In this document: positions 6,643 to 14,140 of the stretch, one piece after another
Position numbering within the stretch: position 1 is the stretch's first letter
Layout of the letters: every line of letters starts with the position of its first letter
Source of the DNA: Desulfobacterales bacterium
GTDB taxonomy: Bacteria; Desulfobacterota; Desulfobacteria; Desulfobacterales; JAIPEE01
Assembly: GCA_021737275.1 (NCBI GenBank)
Contig: JAIPEE010000023.1
Span: 1 to 62,610 of the forward strand
Reading direction: 5' to 3'
DNA length: 62,610 nt
Program-made: the position numbers and the translations under genes
Notes under the pieces: model-generated
The model's database searches: none
What the model saw: only the letters and a program-made list of their open reading frames with translations
Told to the model about the DNA's origin: nothing

Positions 6643-9099
6643 ATGGATTTGGAAAAACTATCTATTCAGATTACGAATGCGAAAAAAGAGTTGGTCGAGC
6701 TTGATAAAAAAAAGGCTGCTCTTAAAGAAAAAATCTACCAGCTTGAGAAAATCAAAAAAGATATTGTTGGTTCACAGGATCAGCTTGTTAAGCAACTTGT
6801 TGGAAAGATAACAAACGAATCTTCCGAGAAAGAAAAGATCAATCTTTTCCGCTCTCTGTTTAGAGGGCGAGAAGATGTTTTTCCAAAGCGTTTTGAAAGT
6901 AAAAAAACCGGAAAAAGTGGTTATCAGCCTGTGTGTAGGAATGAGTGGGTTAAGGGTATATGTAAAAAACCCAAAACAAAGTGCAGTGTTTGTGAATTCA
7001 AGGATTTTAAACCAGTAGATGATGAAGTTATCAGAAATCACCTGTTAGGTTTTAATCCGAAGGATAAGAAACAAAATGACTTTACAATTGGCGTCTATCC
7101 CATGCTGATTGATGAACAGTGTTGGTTTTTGGTTGGAGATTTTGATAAGGCGTCTTGGCAAGAAGACACAAAAGTCTTTATTGACATATGTCAGAAATTC
7201 AGCGTTCCGGCAGCGCTTGAGAGATCAAGATCGGGAAATGGCGGACATATCTGGATATTTTTTTCTGAGCCAATTCCTGCAAGACTTGCACGACAATTAG
7301 GAGCTTTCTTGTTGACACAGGCAATGGAAAATCGTCCGGAAATTGGTTTCAACTCATATGACCGATTTTTTCCCAGTCAGGATACAATGCCTAAGGGTGG
7401 ATTTGGTAACCTGATCGCACTTCCACTTCAAAAGAAAGCAAGAGATAATGGGAACAGTGTATTTATCGATGAGAGATACACACCATATCGGGATCAATGG
7501 GTTTTTCTTTCATCAATAAAACAAATGAGTAAGGATGAAGTTGAAGATATTGTTGGGCAAGCCATGACGCAGGGAGGTGTTCTTGGCGTAAAATATGTTG
7601 GTTATGATGAAGAAGATGCAACACCGTGGGAGTATAGCCCTTCGGGTAGAAAACCAGAAACACCTATAATTGGTTCGATTCCTGAAGAGATCGAAATAGT
7701 TTTTGGAAACCAGATTTACATTCAAAAGAAAGGTCTAACACCTGCTCTGAGAAATCGTTTGATAAGGCTTGCAGCATTCCAAAATCCAGAATTTTATAAA
7801 GCACAGGCTATGCGGTTCCCAACATTCGACAAGCCTCGAATTATTCATTGCTGCGAGGATTTTCCAAAATATATAGGTTTGCCCAGAGGCTGCTTTGAAG
7901 ATGTCATGGAATTAATGAAGTCACATAATATAAAGGTTCACATCATTGATGAACGATTTGTAGGAACCCCAATTGAGCATAAGTTTAATGGTACTCTGAG
8001 GCCTGAACAGGAATTAGCTGTAAATGTTATGGTAAGACATGATGTAGGCGTTCTCTCAGCATCTACAGCATTTGGTAAAACTGTTGTGGCGGCTTACATA
8101 ATTGCTAAAAGGTCCGTAAATTCTCTAATATTGGTTCATAGGAAACAGTTGCTTGAACAATGGATAGCACGCCTGAGTAACTTTTTGGATATATCGCCAA
8201 AAGAGATTGGGCAAATTGGTGGTGGAAAAAATAAACCAAACCTGAAAATTGATGTGGCAATGATACAAAGTCTGAGTAGAAAAGGAGTGGTAAACGACAT
8301 TGTTGGAAAATACGGGCATTTAATTGTGGATGAATGTCACCATATATCTGCAAGGAGCTTCGAAATTGTTGCCAGACAATGCAAGGCAAAATTTGTTACG
8401 GGTTTATCCGCTACAGTAATTAGAAAAGACGGTCACCATCCAATTATCTTTATGAATTGCGGGCCTATTCATTATAAAGTTGATGATAAAAAACAAGCTG
8501 CTAAAAGACAATTTGAGCATAAGGTTATTATCACGAAGACGGATTTTGATATTCCGAAATTAAATGAAACCAATAGCTACTCCGCTATAAATACAATTTA
8601 TTCCGATTTGATAAGCAACGATAAACGAAATCAACTTATTGTTAAGGATGTATTAAATGCGGTCTCTTTAAATCGTTTTCCGCTAGTAATTACTGAACGA
8701 AAAGAGCATATAGATAAACTGTCTGATATCCTATCTGGTAAAATAAAAAATGTAATTGTAATGAAAGGCGGTATGGGTAAAAAGCAAAAGGAGGCAATAA
8801 GGGAAAAACTTGAAAATCTTTCTGATAGTGAGAGTAAAGTAATTATTGCGACAGGAAAATATTTAGGTGAAGGTTTTGATGAACCAAGGCTTGATACATT
8901 GTTTTTGACGTTACCCATTTCATGGAGAGGCACATTGTCTCAGTATGCGGGACGTCTCCATCGAGATTACGATTTAAAAAGAGAAGTGATAATATATGAT
9001 TATGCTGATCTAAAAGTGCAAATGCTGGCAAATATGTATGAACGGCGTATTAAGGGATACCGATCATTAGGATATGAAATCACTGATAAAGAAGAATAG
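6643..9099 (+). CDS. TOTE-type archaeo-eukaryotic primase-superfamily II helicase fusion
   Basis: An 818-residue multidomain protein. Residues 1-45 form a charged coiled coil. A TOTE-conflict-system primase domain follows, with a zinc cluster (Cys98, Cys107, Cys114, Cys117), the primase metal motif GDFD (Asp166, Asp168) and SRSGNGGH with His202. From about 450 there is a DEAD/DEAH helicase: RPEQ, a Walker A variant SASTAFGKT (472-480), DECH (563-566), SAT (589-591), GEGFDEP and QYAGRLHR (767-774). Such fusions occur in mobile elements and predicted conflict systems; the biochemical role is not established. GAGGGG lies seven bases before the ATG. The gene diverges from abiE and ends at the tRNA-proximal hairpin. 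It is intact. Confidence 0.85.
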   Translation: MDLEKLSIQITNAKKELVELDKKKAALKEKIYQLEKIKKDIVGSQDQLVKQLVGKITNESSEKEKINLFRSLFRGREDVFPKRFESKKTGKSGYQPVCRNEWVKGICKKPKTKCSVCEFKDFKPVDDEVIRNHLLGFNPKDKKQNDFTIGVYPMLIDEQCWFLVGDFDKASWQEDTKVFIDICQKFSVPAALERSRSGNGGHIWIFFSEPIPARLARQLGAFLLTQAMENRPEIGFNSYDRFFPSQDTMPKGGFGNLIALPLQKKARDNGNSVFIDERYTPYRDQWVFLSSIKQMSKDEVEDIVGQAMTQGGVLGVKYVGYDEEDATPWEYSPSGRKPETPIIGSIPEEIEIVFGNQIYIQKKGLTPALRNRLIRLAAFQNPEFYKAQAMRFPTFDKPRIIHCCEDFPKYIGLPRGCFEDVMELMKSHNIKVHIIDERFVGTPIEHKFNGTLRPEQELAVNVMVRHDVGVLSASTAFGKTVVAAYIIAKRSVNSLILVHRKQLLEQWIARLSNFLDISPKEIGQIGGGKNKPNLKIDVAMIQSLSRKGVVNDIVGKYGHLIVDECHHISARSFEIVARQCKAKFVTGLSATVIRKDGHHPIIFMNCGPIHYKVDDKKQAAKRQFEHKVIITKTDFDIPKLNETNSYSAINTIYSDLISNDKRNQLIVKDVLNAVSLNRFPLVITERKEHIDKLSDILSGKIKNVIVMKGGMGKKQKEAIREKLENLSDSESKVIIATGKYLGEGFDEPRLDTLFLTLPISWRGTLSQYAGRLHRDYDLKREVIIYDYADLKVQMLANMYERRIKGYRSLGYEITDKEE

Positions 9100-9131
9100 A
9101 TTGTCAATTAGGTGAATTGTCGAAAAATAAA

Positions 9132-9159
9132 AAAGACTTACGAATCATCGTAAGTCTTT
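9132..9159 (-). terminator. Hairpin terminator between helicase and tRNA-Leu
   Basis: A perfect 12-bp stem (9132-9143 with 9148-9159) and a 4-base loop. On the minus strand it is followed by TTTTTTATTTTT, a strong intrinsic terminator for the secG/tRNA-Leu direction. It can also stop the helicase transcript. Confidence 0.75.
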
Positions 9160-9179
9160 AATAATATAGAAAAAAGTTG

Positions 9180-9200
9180 TTGGTGCCGAAGGCGAGACTT
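9180..9200 (-). repeat. tRNA-proximal att copy (21-bp direct repeat)
   Basis: This copy is identical to 4765-4785 and forms the 3' end of tRNA-Leu. Integration here keeps the tRNA functional because the cassette carries the replaced end. Confidence 0.8.
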
Positions 9201-9267
9201 GAACTCGCACGGCCGTGGGCCACTACCCCCTCAAGATAGCGTGTCTACCAAGTTCCACCACTTCGGC
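9181..9267 (-). tRNA. tRNA-Leu (GAG anticodon)
   Basis: The minus strand reads GCCGAAGTGGTGGAACTTGG with the long class II variable arm. The acceptor stem GCCGAAG pairs with CTTCGGC, and discriminator A and an encoded CCA follow. The anticodon loop CTTGAGG gives GAG. It lies 12 bases downstream of secG, so the two are probably co-transcribed. Confidence 0.93.
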
Positions 9268-9278
9268 ACAAACTTTAT

Positions 9279-9605
9279 TTACTCTGCAGGTTGTTCTGCA
9301 GGTGCTGGTACTTCTGCCGGAACTGTTTGTTCCTGAGCGGCAGGAGCTGAATCCAGAACAATTGAGCCTTTAGAACTGTTGCCGGAAACATAAGCAAGGC
9401 TGAGTGAGGTCAGCATAAAGACAACTGCTGCAATAGTTGTAACCTTGCTTAAAAATGTTGCTGCACCAGTGCTGCCAAATAATGTCTGACTGCCGCCGCC
9501 ACCGAAAGCTGCGCCCATATCAGCGCCTTTTCCTGTCTGAAGGAGAACAATCAAGATCAGACCAATACATGCCAGAATATGTACTATAATAAGTAATGTT
9601 TGCAT
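9279..9605 (-). CDS. secG: Preprotein translocase subunit SecG
   Basis: A 108-residue inner-membrane protein that assists SecYEG protein export. The N-terminal transmembrane helix (about residues 2-22), the cytoplasmic GxxMGAAFGGGGSQTLFG segment and a second helix (about 53-73) are typical. An Ala/Pro/Glu-rich tail extends beyond the core, as in many deltaproteobacteria. It lies nine bases after tpiA, and the tpiA-secG-tRNA-Leu order is widely conserved. Confidence 0.93.
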   Translation of the reverse strand: MQTLLIIVHILACIGLILIVLLQTGKGADMGAAFGGGGSQTLFGSTGAATFLSKVTTIAAVVFMLTSLSLAYVSGNSSKGSIVLDSAPAAQEQTVPAEVPAPAEQPAE

Positions 9606-9613
9606 AATTTCAA

Positions 9614-10375
9614 TTATTTTTTATAATTAACAATTTTGCTGAAAGTGTCTGCTTTCAGGCTTGCTCCGCCAACCAGAGCCCCGTCAATATCCGGCATGGT
9701 CATCAATATTTCAATGTTATCCGGTTTAACGCTACCTCCATACAGTATCCGTAAAGATTCTGCAAGCGTTTTGCTAAATATTTTTTCAACTAAATCTCTT
9801 AAAAAAGCATGGACTTCTTGTGCTTGATCGGTTGTCGCGGTTTTACCGGTTCCGATCGCCCAAACCGGTTCGTAAGCAATAACCAACGCGCTAAGAGATT
9901 CAACGGAAAAACCTTCTAACCCCTTTTTAACCTGTTTGTCAAGTACGGAAAACGTTTCTTCTGAATCTCTTTCCTGTTCGCTTTCACCTACACATAAAAC
10001 AGGGATTAATCTGTTTTCAATAACAGCAGCAATCTTTTTGTTTACGGTTTCATCTGTTTCATGAAAATACTGACGTCGTTCAGAATGCCCGATAATCACA
10101 TATTCACAACCGGCAGCTGAGAGCATACCCGGAGAAATTTCACCGGTAAAGGCGCCTTCCTTTTCCCAAAAACAGTTCTGGGCTCCCAGAGAAATGGGAC
10201 TGTCTCTGATAATTTCGGATACCTGCGCAAGAGCGGTAAATGTCGGGGCAATCATTACGTCATGCCCGATATCTGAAGGTACAAGTGTTTTGAGTTCCCT
10301 GGCCGTTTTTACGGCTTCGTTACCGGTTTTAAACATTTTCCAGTTTCCGGCAATCAAGGGTCTGCGATTTTCCAT
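9614..10375 (-). CDS. tpiA: Triosephosphate isomerase
   Basis: A 253-residue TIM-barrel enzyme interconverting dihydroxyacetone phosphate and glyceraldehyde 3-phosphate. The catalytic residues are present: Asn11 and Lys13 (AGNWKMF), His97 (IIGHSERR) and Glu169 (AYEPVWAIGTGK), plus the phosphate-binding YGGSV. It follows gapA by 29 bases, forming a lower-glycolysis/gluconeogenesis operon with it. Confidence 0.97.
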   Translation of the reverse strand: MENRRPLIAGNWKMFKTGNEAVKTARELKTLVPSDIGHDVMIAPTFTALAQVSEIIRDSPISLGAQNCFWEKEGAFTGEISPGMLSAAGCEYVIIGHSERRQYFHETDETVNKKIAAVIENRLIPVLCVGESEQERDSEETFSVLDKQVKKGLEGFSVESLSALVIAYEPVWAIGTGKTATTDQAQEVHAFLRDLVEKIFSKTLAESLRILYGGSVKPDNIEILMTMPDIDGALVGGASLKADTFSKIVNYKK

Positions 10376-10404
10376 TGAGTTGTTCCTTTTATTGATACGA
10401 TATG

Positions 10405-11409
10405 TTAAAGTTGGCTTCCGACCATAGCTGCAAGATCAACCATCCTGTTGGAGTAACCGGTTTCATTATCATACCATGAAAGGACTTTTACCATATTGTC
10501 CATAACCATGGTGGTTGATGCATCTACGGTCGAAGAAAGCTTGCAGCCATTATAATCCGTTGAAACCAGAGGCAGGTCACAAAATCCGAGAATGCCGGAA
10601 AGCGTGCTTTCGGATGCCATTTTCAGGGCATCATTCACATCAGATGCGGTAATGCCTTTTTTTTCTACAGTACAGACAAAATCAACGATAGATACATTAG
10701 GTGTGGGTACACGAACAGCCAGACCATTGAGCTTGCCTGCCAGATCGGGCAGCACCAGGGCAACGGCCTTGGCAGCACCTGTTGTTGTCGGAATCATGGA
10801 CAGGGCCGCTGCACGGGCTCTCCGAAGATCCTTATGTGGAAAATCCAGAAGCCGCTGATCGCCGGTGTAGGCATGGACAGTGGTCATAAGTCCTTTTTTA
10901 ATACCAAAGTTTTCCATCAATACCTTTGCGACCGGAGCCAGACAGTTTGTGGTGCAGGATGCATTTGAAATAATGTTGTGGTTTTTCGGATCATACTGGT
11001 TTGAGTTTACGCCCATAACAATGGTTATATCCGGATCTGTTGCCGGTGCGGAGATGATAACTTTTTTTGCACCTGCGGCAATATGTTTGGATGCACTTTC
11101 AGAGTCCCTGAAAAGGCCTGTACACTCTGCGACAACATCCACACCATACTTTTCCCATTCCAGTTCTGCAGGATCTTTAACCGCTGATATGGCAACGGAT
11201 TTACCATCCACTTCCAGGACATCATCTTTTATCTTCAGGTTAATATCCAGTTTACCATGAACGGAATCATACATCATGAGATGCCCCATTGTGGGTGCAT
11301 CCATTAAATCATTAATTGCAACAACTTCAACATCGGGATGATTCAGTGCGGCCCTGAATACAACCCGGCCAATTCGCCCAAAACCGTTGATGCCAATTTT
11401 AATACTCAT
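10405..11409 (-). CDS. gapA: Glyceraldehyde-3-phosphate dehydrogenase, type I, NAD-dependent
   Basis: A 334-residue GAPDH. The Rossmann motif is GINGFGRIGR (6-15), the catalytic pair is Cys152 in SNASCTTNC and His179, and NPD-type phosphate-binding regions are present. Asp34 after AIN indicates NAD rather than NADP preference. AGGAGG lies just before the ATG on the minus strand. About 200 bases separate it from the upstream EIIA gene, so it probably has its own promoter. Confidence 0.97.
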   Translation of the reverse strand: MSIKIGINGFGRIGRVVFRAALNHPDVEVVAINDLMDAPTMGHLMMYDSVHGKLDINLKIKDDVLEVDGKSVAISAVKDPAELEWEKYGVDVVAECTGLFRDSESASKHIAAGAKKVIISAPATDPDITIVMGVNSNQYDPKNHNIISNASCTTNCLAPVAKVLMENFGIKKGLMTTVHAYTGDQRLLDFPHKDLRRARAAALSMIPTTTGAAKAVALVLPDLAGKLNGLAVRVPTPNVSIVDFVCTVEKKGITASDVNDALKMASESTLSGILGFCDLPLVSTDYNGCKLSSTVDASTTMVMDNMVKVLSWYDNETGYSNRMVDLAAMVGSQL

Positions 11410-11618
11410 AATGCCTCCTTAGTCTGCGTCGCTGATTAAGAGATCTTAAAATTATAAAAAAACACCATTCCCGCAAAAGCAGATATGTAAATCAGATATA
11501 TTGTTTGTGGGTGGGTCAATTTACCAAATCACGATTAAATCGGATCGGACAAGTCTATCTGTTTTTAAAAACTATTTATAAATTAACACAGAGCCGGTTT
11601 GAATAGCAAGGTATTTGC

Positions 11619-12032
11619 TCAGCCCCGTTTATCTCCTTTCAAGATACCGCTTGCCAGGGAAATACTTCTTTTACCAAACGTGACCAGTGTTTCGGCAAGT
11701 GCGCTAAGTTCCAGATTCTCCCTAGAGTTCAAGGCCTTGATAAGAATGGGGAGATTAACACCGGATATAACCTCTATTTTTCCCTCTTCGAGGAATGAAT
11801 AGCTGAGATTGGATGGTGTGCCACCAAACATATCTGTCAGTATCAGAACACCCTTATCTGTTTTAAGCCGTTTAATACTTTCAGCAATTTTTTTACGAAG
11901 TTTTTCTGCATTTTCATTCAGATCGATCGATAAGGTTTCAACCGCTTCCGGTTCTTTCCCGATAATAAATTGAGCGGCCTCAACAAGCGCATTTCCAAGT
12001 TGACTATGTGTAACAACAATTATTCCGATCAT
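11619..12032 (-). CDS. Mannose-family PTS EIIA component
   Basis: A 137-residue EIIA(Man)-fold protein with the phosphorylatable His9 in VVTHSQLG and the family motif LTDMFGGTPSN. No EIIB, EIIC or EIID sugar permease genes lie nearby, so it is probably a regulatory phosphotransfer protein, as in other deltaproteobacterial rpoN clusters. HPr, which often follows this gene, is absent here; gapA comes next. It lies downstream of rapZ after a 114-base gap. Confidence 0.9.
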   Translation of the reverse strand: MIGIIVVTHSQLGNALVEAAQFIIGKEPEAVETLSIDLNENAEKLRKKIAESIKRLKTDKGVLILTDMFGGTPSNLSYSFLEEGKIEVISGVNLPILIKALNSRENLELSALAETLVTFGKRSISLASGILKGDKRG

Positions 12033-12146
12033 AAATTTCCTTTGTTACCCCGTGAAAAAGCAGCTACGGATTTAAGTAGATTCTTTTGCACCATCCTATG
12101 TGTTGCCGATAAGCCTGGAGCGAGCTTAACAGGATAGCAGGCAATA

Positions 12147-13010
12147 TTACCGGTTGATATCTCTATGCAGAATTTCGATCTGTTTTTCAGTTTTTCCGAT
12201 ATGATCAAAAATATGCTTTGCAATTACAACCGAACGATGCCTGCCGCCCGTACAACCAATGGCAATTGTTAAGTAGGCTTTTCCCTCCTTTTTATATAAA
12301 GGGAGCAAATAGTCAAGCAAGTCCGTAAATTTTTGTAAAAAAACACCTGTTGTTTCATGGTTGAGAACAAAGTCTCGGATCTGGTTTGCCTCTCCGTCAA
12401 GCGGTTTGAGTTCGGGAATAAAGTAAGGGTTGGCCAGAAAACGGACATCCATAATCAGGTCCGCATCAGCGGGAGCACTATACTTGAATCCGAAAGAGAC
12501 AATATTTATTCTCAGCTTGCTGCGCATTGTTATTTTTTCTGTAATACCATTGATTTTTGATTTTAACTCATGGACATTATAGGCAGATGAATCGATTATA
12601 TAGTCCGCTTTATCCCTTAACCTTTTAAGCTGTGTTTTTTCATACCGGATATTGTCAATCAGAGATTTGCCATGGGAGAGGGGGTGATGGCGCCGGGTTT
12701 CACTGTATCTCTGAAGCAGGACCTTTTCATCTGACTCAAGAAACAGCATGGTAATGTTATATGCATTTTGTTTGAGATTGTTAAATATATCCGAATGCTT
12801 TTCAAGAAAACCTTTTTCACGAAGGTCCATGACAAAAGCAACACCGGGAAAGTCGTCCGTTGTTTCAAAAGGCATCTCCAGAAACTTGGGAAGCAGCTCT
12901 ACCGGCATATTATCTACACAGTAAAAGCCTGCATCTTCAAGTACGGTCATGGCTGTACTTTTTCCCGAACCTGAATATCCTGTGATTATGATAATATTCA
13001 GTTTATTCAT
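12147..13010 (-). CDS. rapZ: RNase adapter/nucleotide-binding protein RapZ
   Basis: A 287-residue YvcJ/RapZ protein. The Walker A P-loop is GYSGSGKSTA (11-20), and a Walker B-like VDNMPVELLP segment follows. The C-terminal domain contains GCTGGRHRSV, the conserved metabolite-binding/RNA-adapter motif. In E. coli RapZ steers RNase E to the GlmZ small RNA and controls amino-sugar supply for the envelope; the role in this lineage is inferred. It belongs to the ptsN-rapZ-EIIA block. Confidence 0.95.
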   Translation of the reverse strand: MNKLNIIIITGYSGSGKSTAMTVLEDAGFYCVDNMPVELLPKFLEMPFETTDDFPGVAFVMDLREKGFLEKHSDIFNNLKQNAYNITMLFLESDEKVLLQRYSETRRHHPLSHGKSLIDNIRYEKTQLKRLRDKADYIIDSSAYNVHELKSKINGITEKITMRSKLRINIVSFGFKYSAPADADLIMDVRFLANPYFIPELKPLDGEANQIRDFVLNHETTGVFLQKFTDLLDYLLPLYKKEGKAYLTIAIGCTGGRHRSVVIAKHIFDHIGKTEKQIEILHRDINR

Positions 13011-13059
13011 ATATTTAAACTATTTATGGAAGCATTATGAGTCGGGTTTATCATATAAT

Positions 13060-13092
13060 CTGCCCCTGGAAATATTATATGACCAGGGGCAG
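13060..13092. other. Intra-operon hairpin between ptsN and rapZ
   Basis: A perfect 10-bp G/C-rich stem (arms 13060-13069 and 13083-13092) with a 13-base A/T loop and no T tract on either strand. It may be a processing or mRNA-stability element, or a weak attenuator, rather than a terminator. Confidence 0.5.
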
Positions 13093-13115
13093 TTGAATCT
13101 GTTGAAATGTGTATT

Positions 13116-13574
13116 TTAAAACTCTTCGTCTTCTTCTTTTATTATAGCGAATAACTCTTCGGCATCTGCAGCATCCATAAGCCGCTCTCTGAAGGGATCA
13201 TTTTTCAGGATCCTTGAGATGCGGGCAAGTAGCTTCAGATGCAGGCCGGTTGAGTTTTCAGGGGTGATCAGCAGAAAGAATATATGCGTTGGCCTTCCAT
13301 CCATGGATTCAAAATTGACACCTCTGCGGCTTAATCCAAAACCAAGAATAAGGTCATCAATATCTTTCAATTTGCCATGGGGAATACCTATTCCACCACC
13401 AATTCCGGTACTGCCTAATCTTTCCCTTTCCATAAGAATCCGGACAAGCTGATCACTATCCAGATTTCCCTTTTTTGCAACAGGCGCAACAAGTTCTTCG
13501 AGTACGCCTTTTTTGTCGGTTGCTTTCAGGTCATCCAGAATCGTTTCTTTTGAGAGAACATCAAGAATTTTCAT
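13116..13574 (-). CDS. ptsN: Nitrogen-regulatory PTS EIIA (PtsN)
   Basis: A 152-residue EIIA(Ntr)/fructose-type domain with the phosphorylation site His66 in GGIGIPHGKL. It is encoded directly downstream of hpf and rpoN, the classic location that gave the protein its name. It probably senses PTS phosphorylation state and regulates partner proteins. No transporter-linked PTS domains are fused to it. Confidence 0.95.
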   Translation of the reverse strand: MKILDVLSKETILDDLKATDKKGVLEELVAPVAKKGNLDSDQLVRILMERERLGSTGIGGGIGIPHGKLKDIDDLILGFGLSRRGVNFESMDGRPTHIFFLLITPENSTGLHLKLLARISRILKNDPFRERLMDAADAEELFAIIKEEDEEF

Positions 13575-13594
13575 ATTTATTTACCACAAAGAGG

Positions 13595-14128
13595 TTAAAT
13601 GCTTGGTTCGATGAGGCCCAAATGGCCATCATTACGATTATATAAAACGTTTACACGATCTGATCTTGAATTCATAAACACAAGAAAATCATCGTCGATC
13701 AGTTCCATTTGCATTGCCGCTTCTTCTATGGACATAGGTTTATAATCAATATTTGTTACAAATATTTGCCGTTCCGTATCAGCATTTTGTTTTTCATCAA
13801 AATCACTTCCAAACTTCCTGGCTGCCGATTTTGAGTTGTTTCGGTGCTTTTTTATTTTTTGTTTGTTCTTTTTAATCTGTTTGACGAGTTTGTCAAGTAC
13901 CATATCGATGGCAGAGTACATATCTTCCGTCTGTTCCTTGCCAATGACATTGAGCCGGTCACCAACAAGGTTTACTTCTGCGGTCTGGCGAAATTTTTCT
14001 ACTGAGAGCACAACATTCGCTTCAGCCGGATTGTCCAGAAATTTGTCAAGACGATCAAGTTTATCACATACATAATCTCTTAATGTATTGGAGGGGTCAA
14101 GGTTTTTAAATGTTACAGATGTCTGCAT
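13595..14128 (-). CDS. hpf: Long-form ribosome hibernation promoting factor
   Basis: A 177-residue HPF. The N-terminal S30AE/YfiA domain (about 1-100) is followed by a linker and the C-terminal dimerisation domain (about 118-175, KPMSIEEAAMQMELIDDDF...VLYNRNDGHLGLIEP). Long forms dimerise 70S ribosomes into inactive 100S particles. It lies 12 bases after rpoN, with AGGAGG before the ATG. Confidence 0.95.
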   Translation of the reverse strand: MQTSVTFKNLDPSNTLRDYVCDKLDRLDKFLDNPAEANVVLSVEKFRQTAEVNLVGDRLNVIGKEQTEDMYSAIDMVLDKLVKQIKKNKQKIKKHRNNSKSAARKFGSDFDEKQNADTERQIFVTNIDYKPMSIEEAAMQMELIDDDFLVFMNSRSDRVNVLYNRNDGHLGLIEPSI

Positions 14129-14140
14129 AAATAAACCTCC

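Noticed and set aside
6643-9099. Helicase as a type I or III restriction subunit
   Set aside because: The N-terminus is a zinc-bearing TOTE primase domain, not a nuclease, and no methylase or specificity gene is adjacent.
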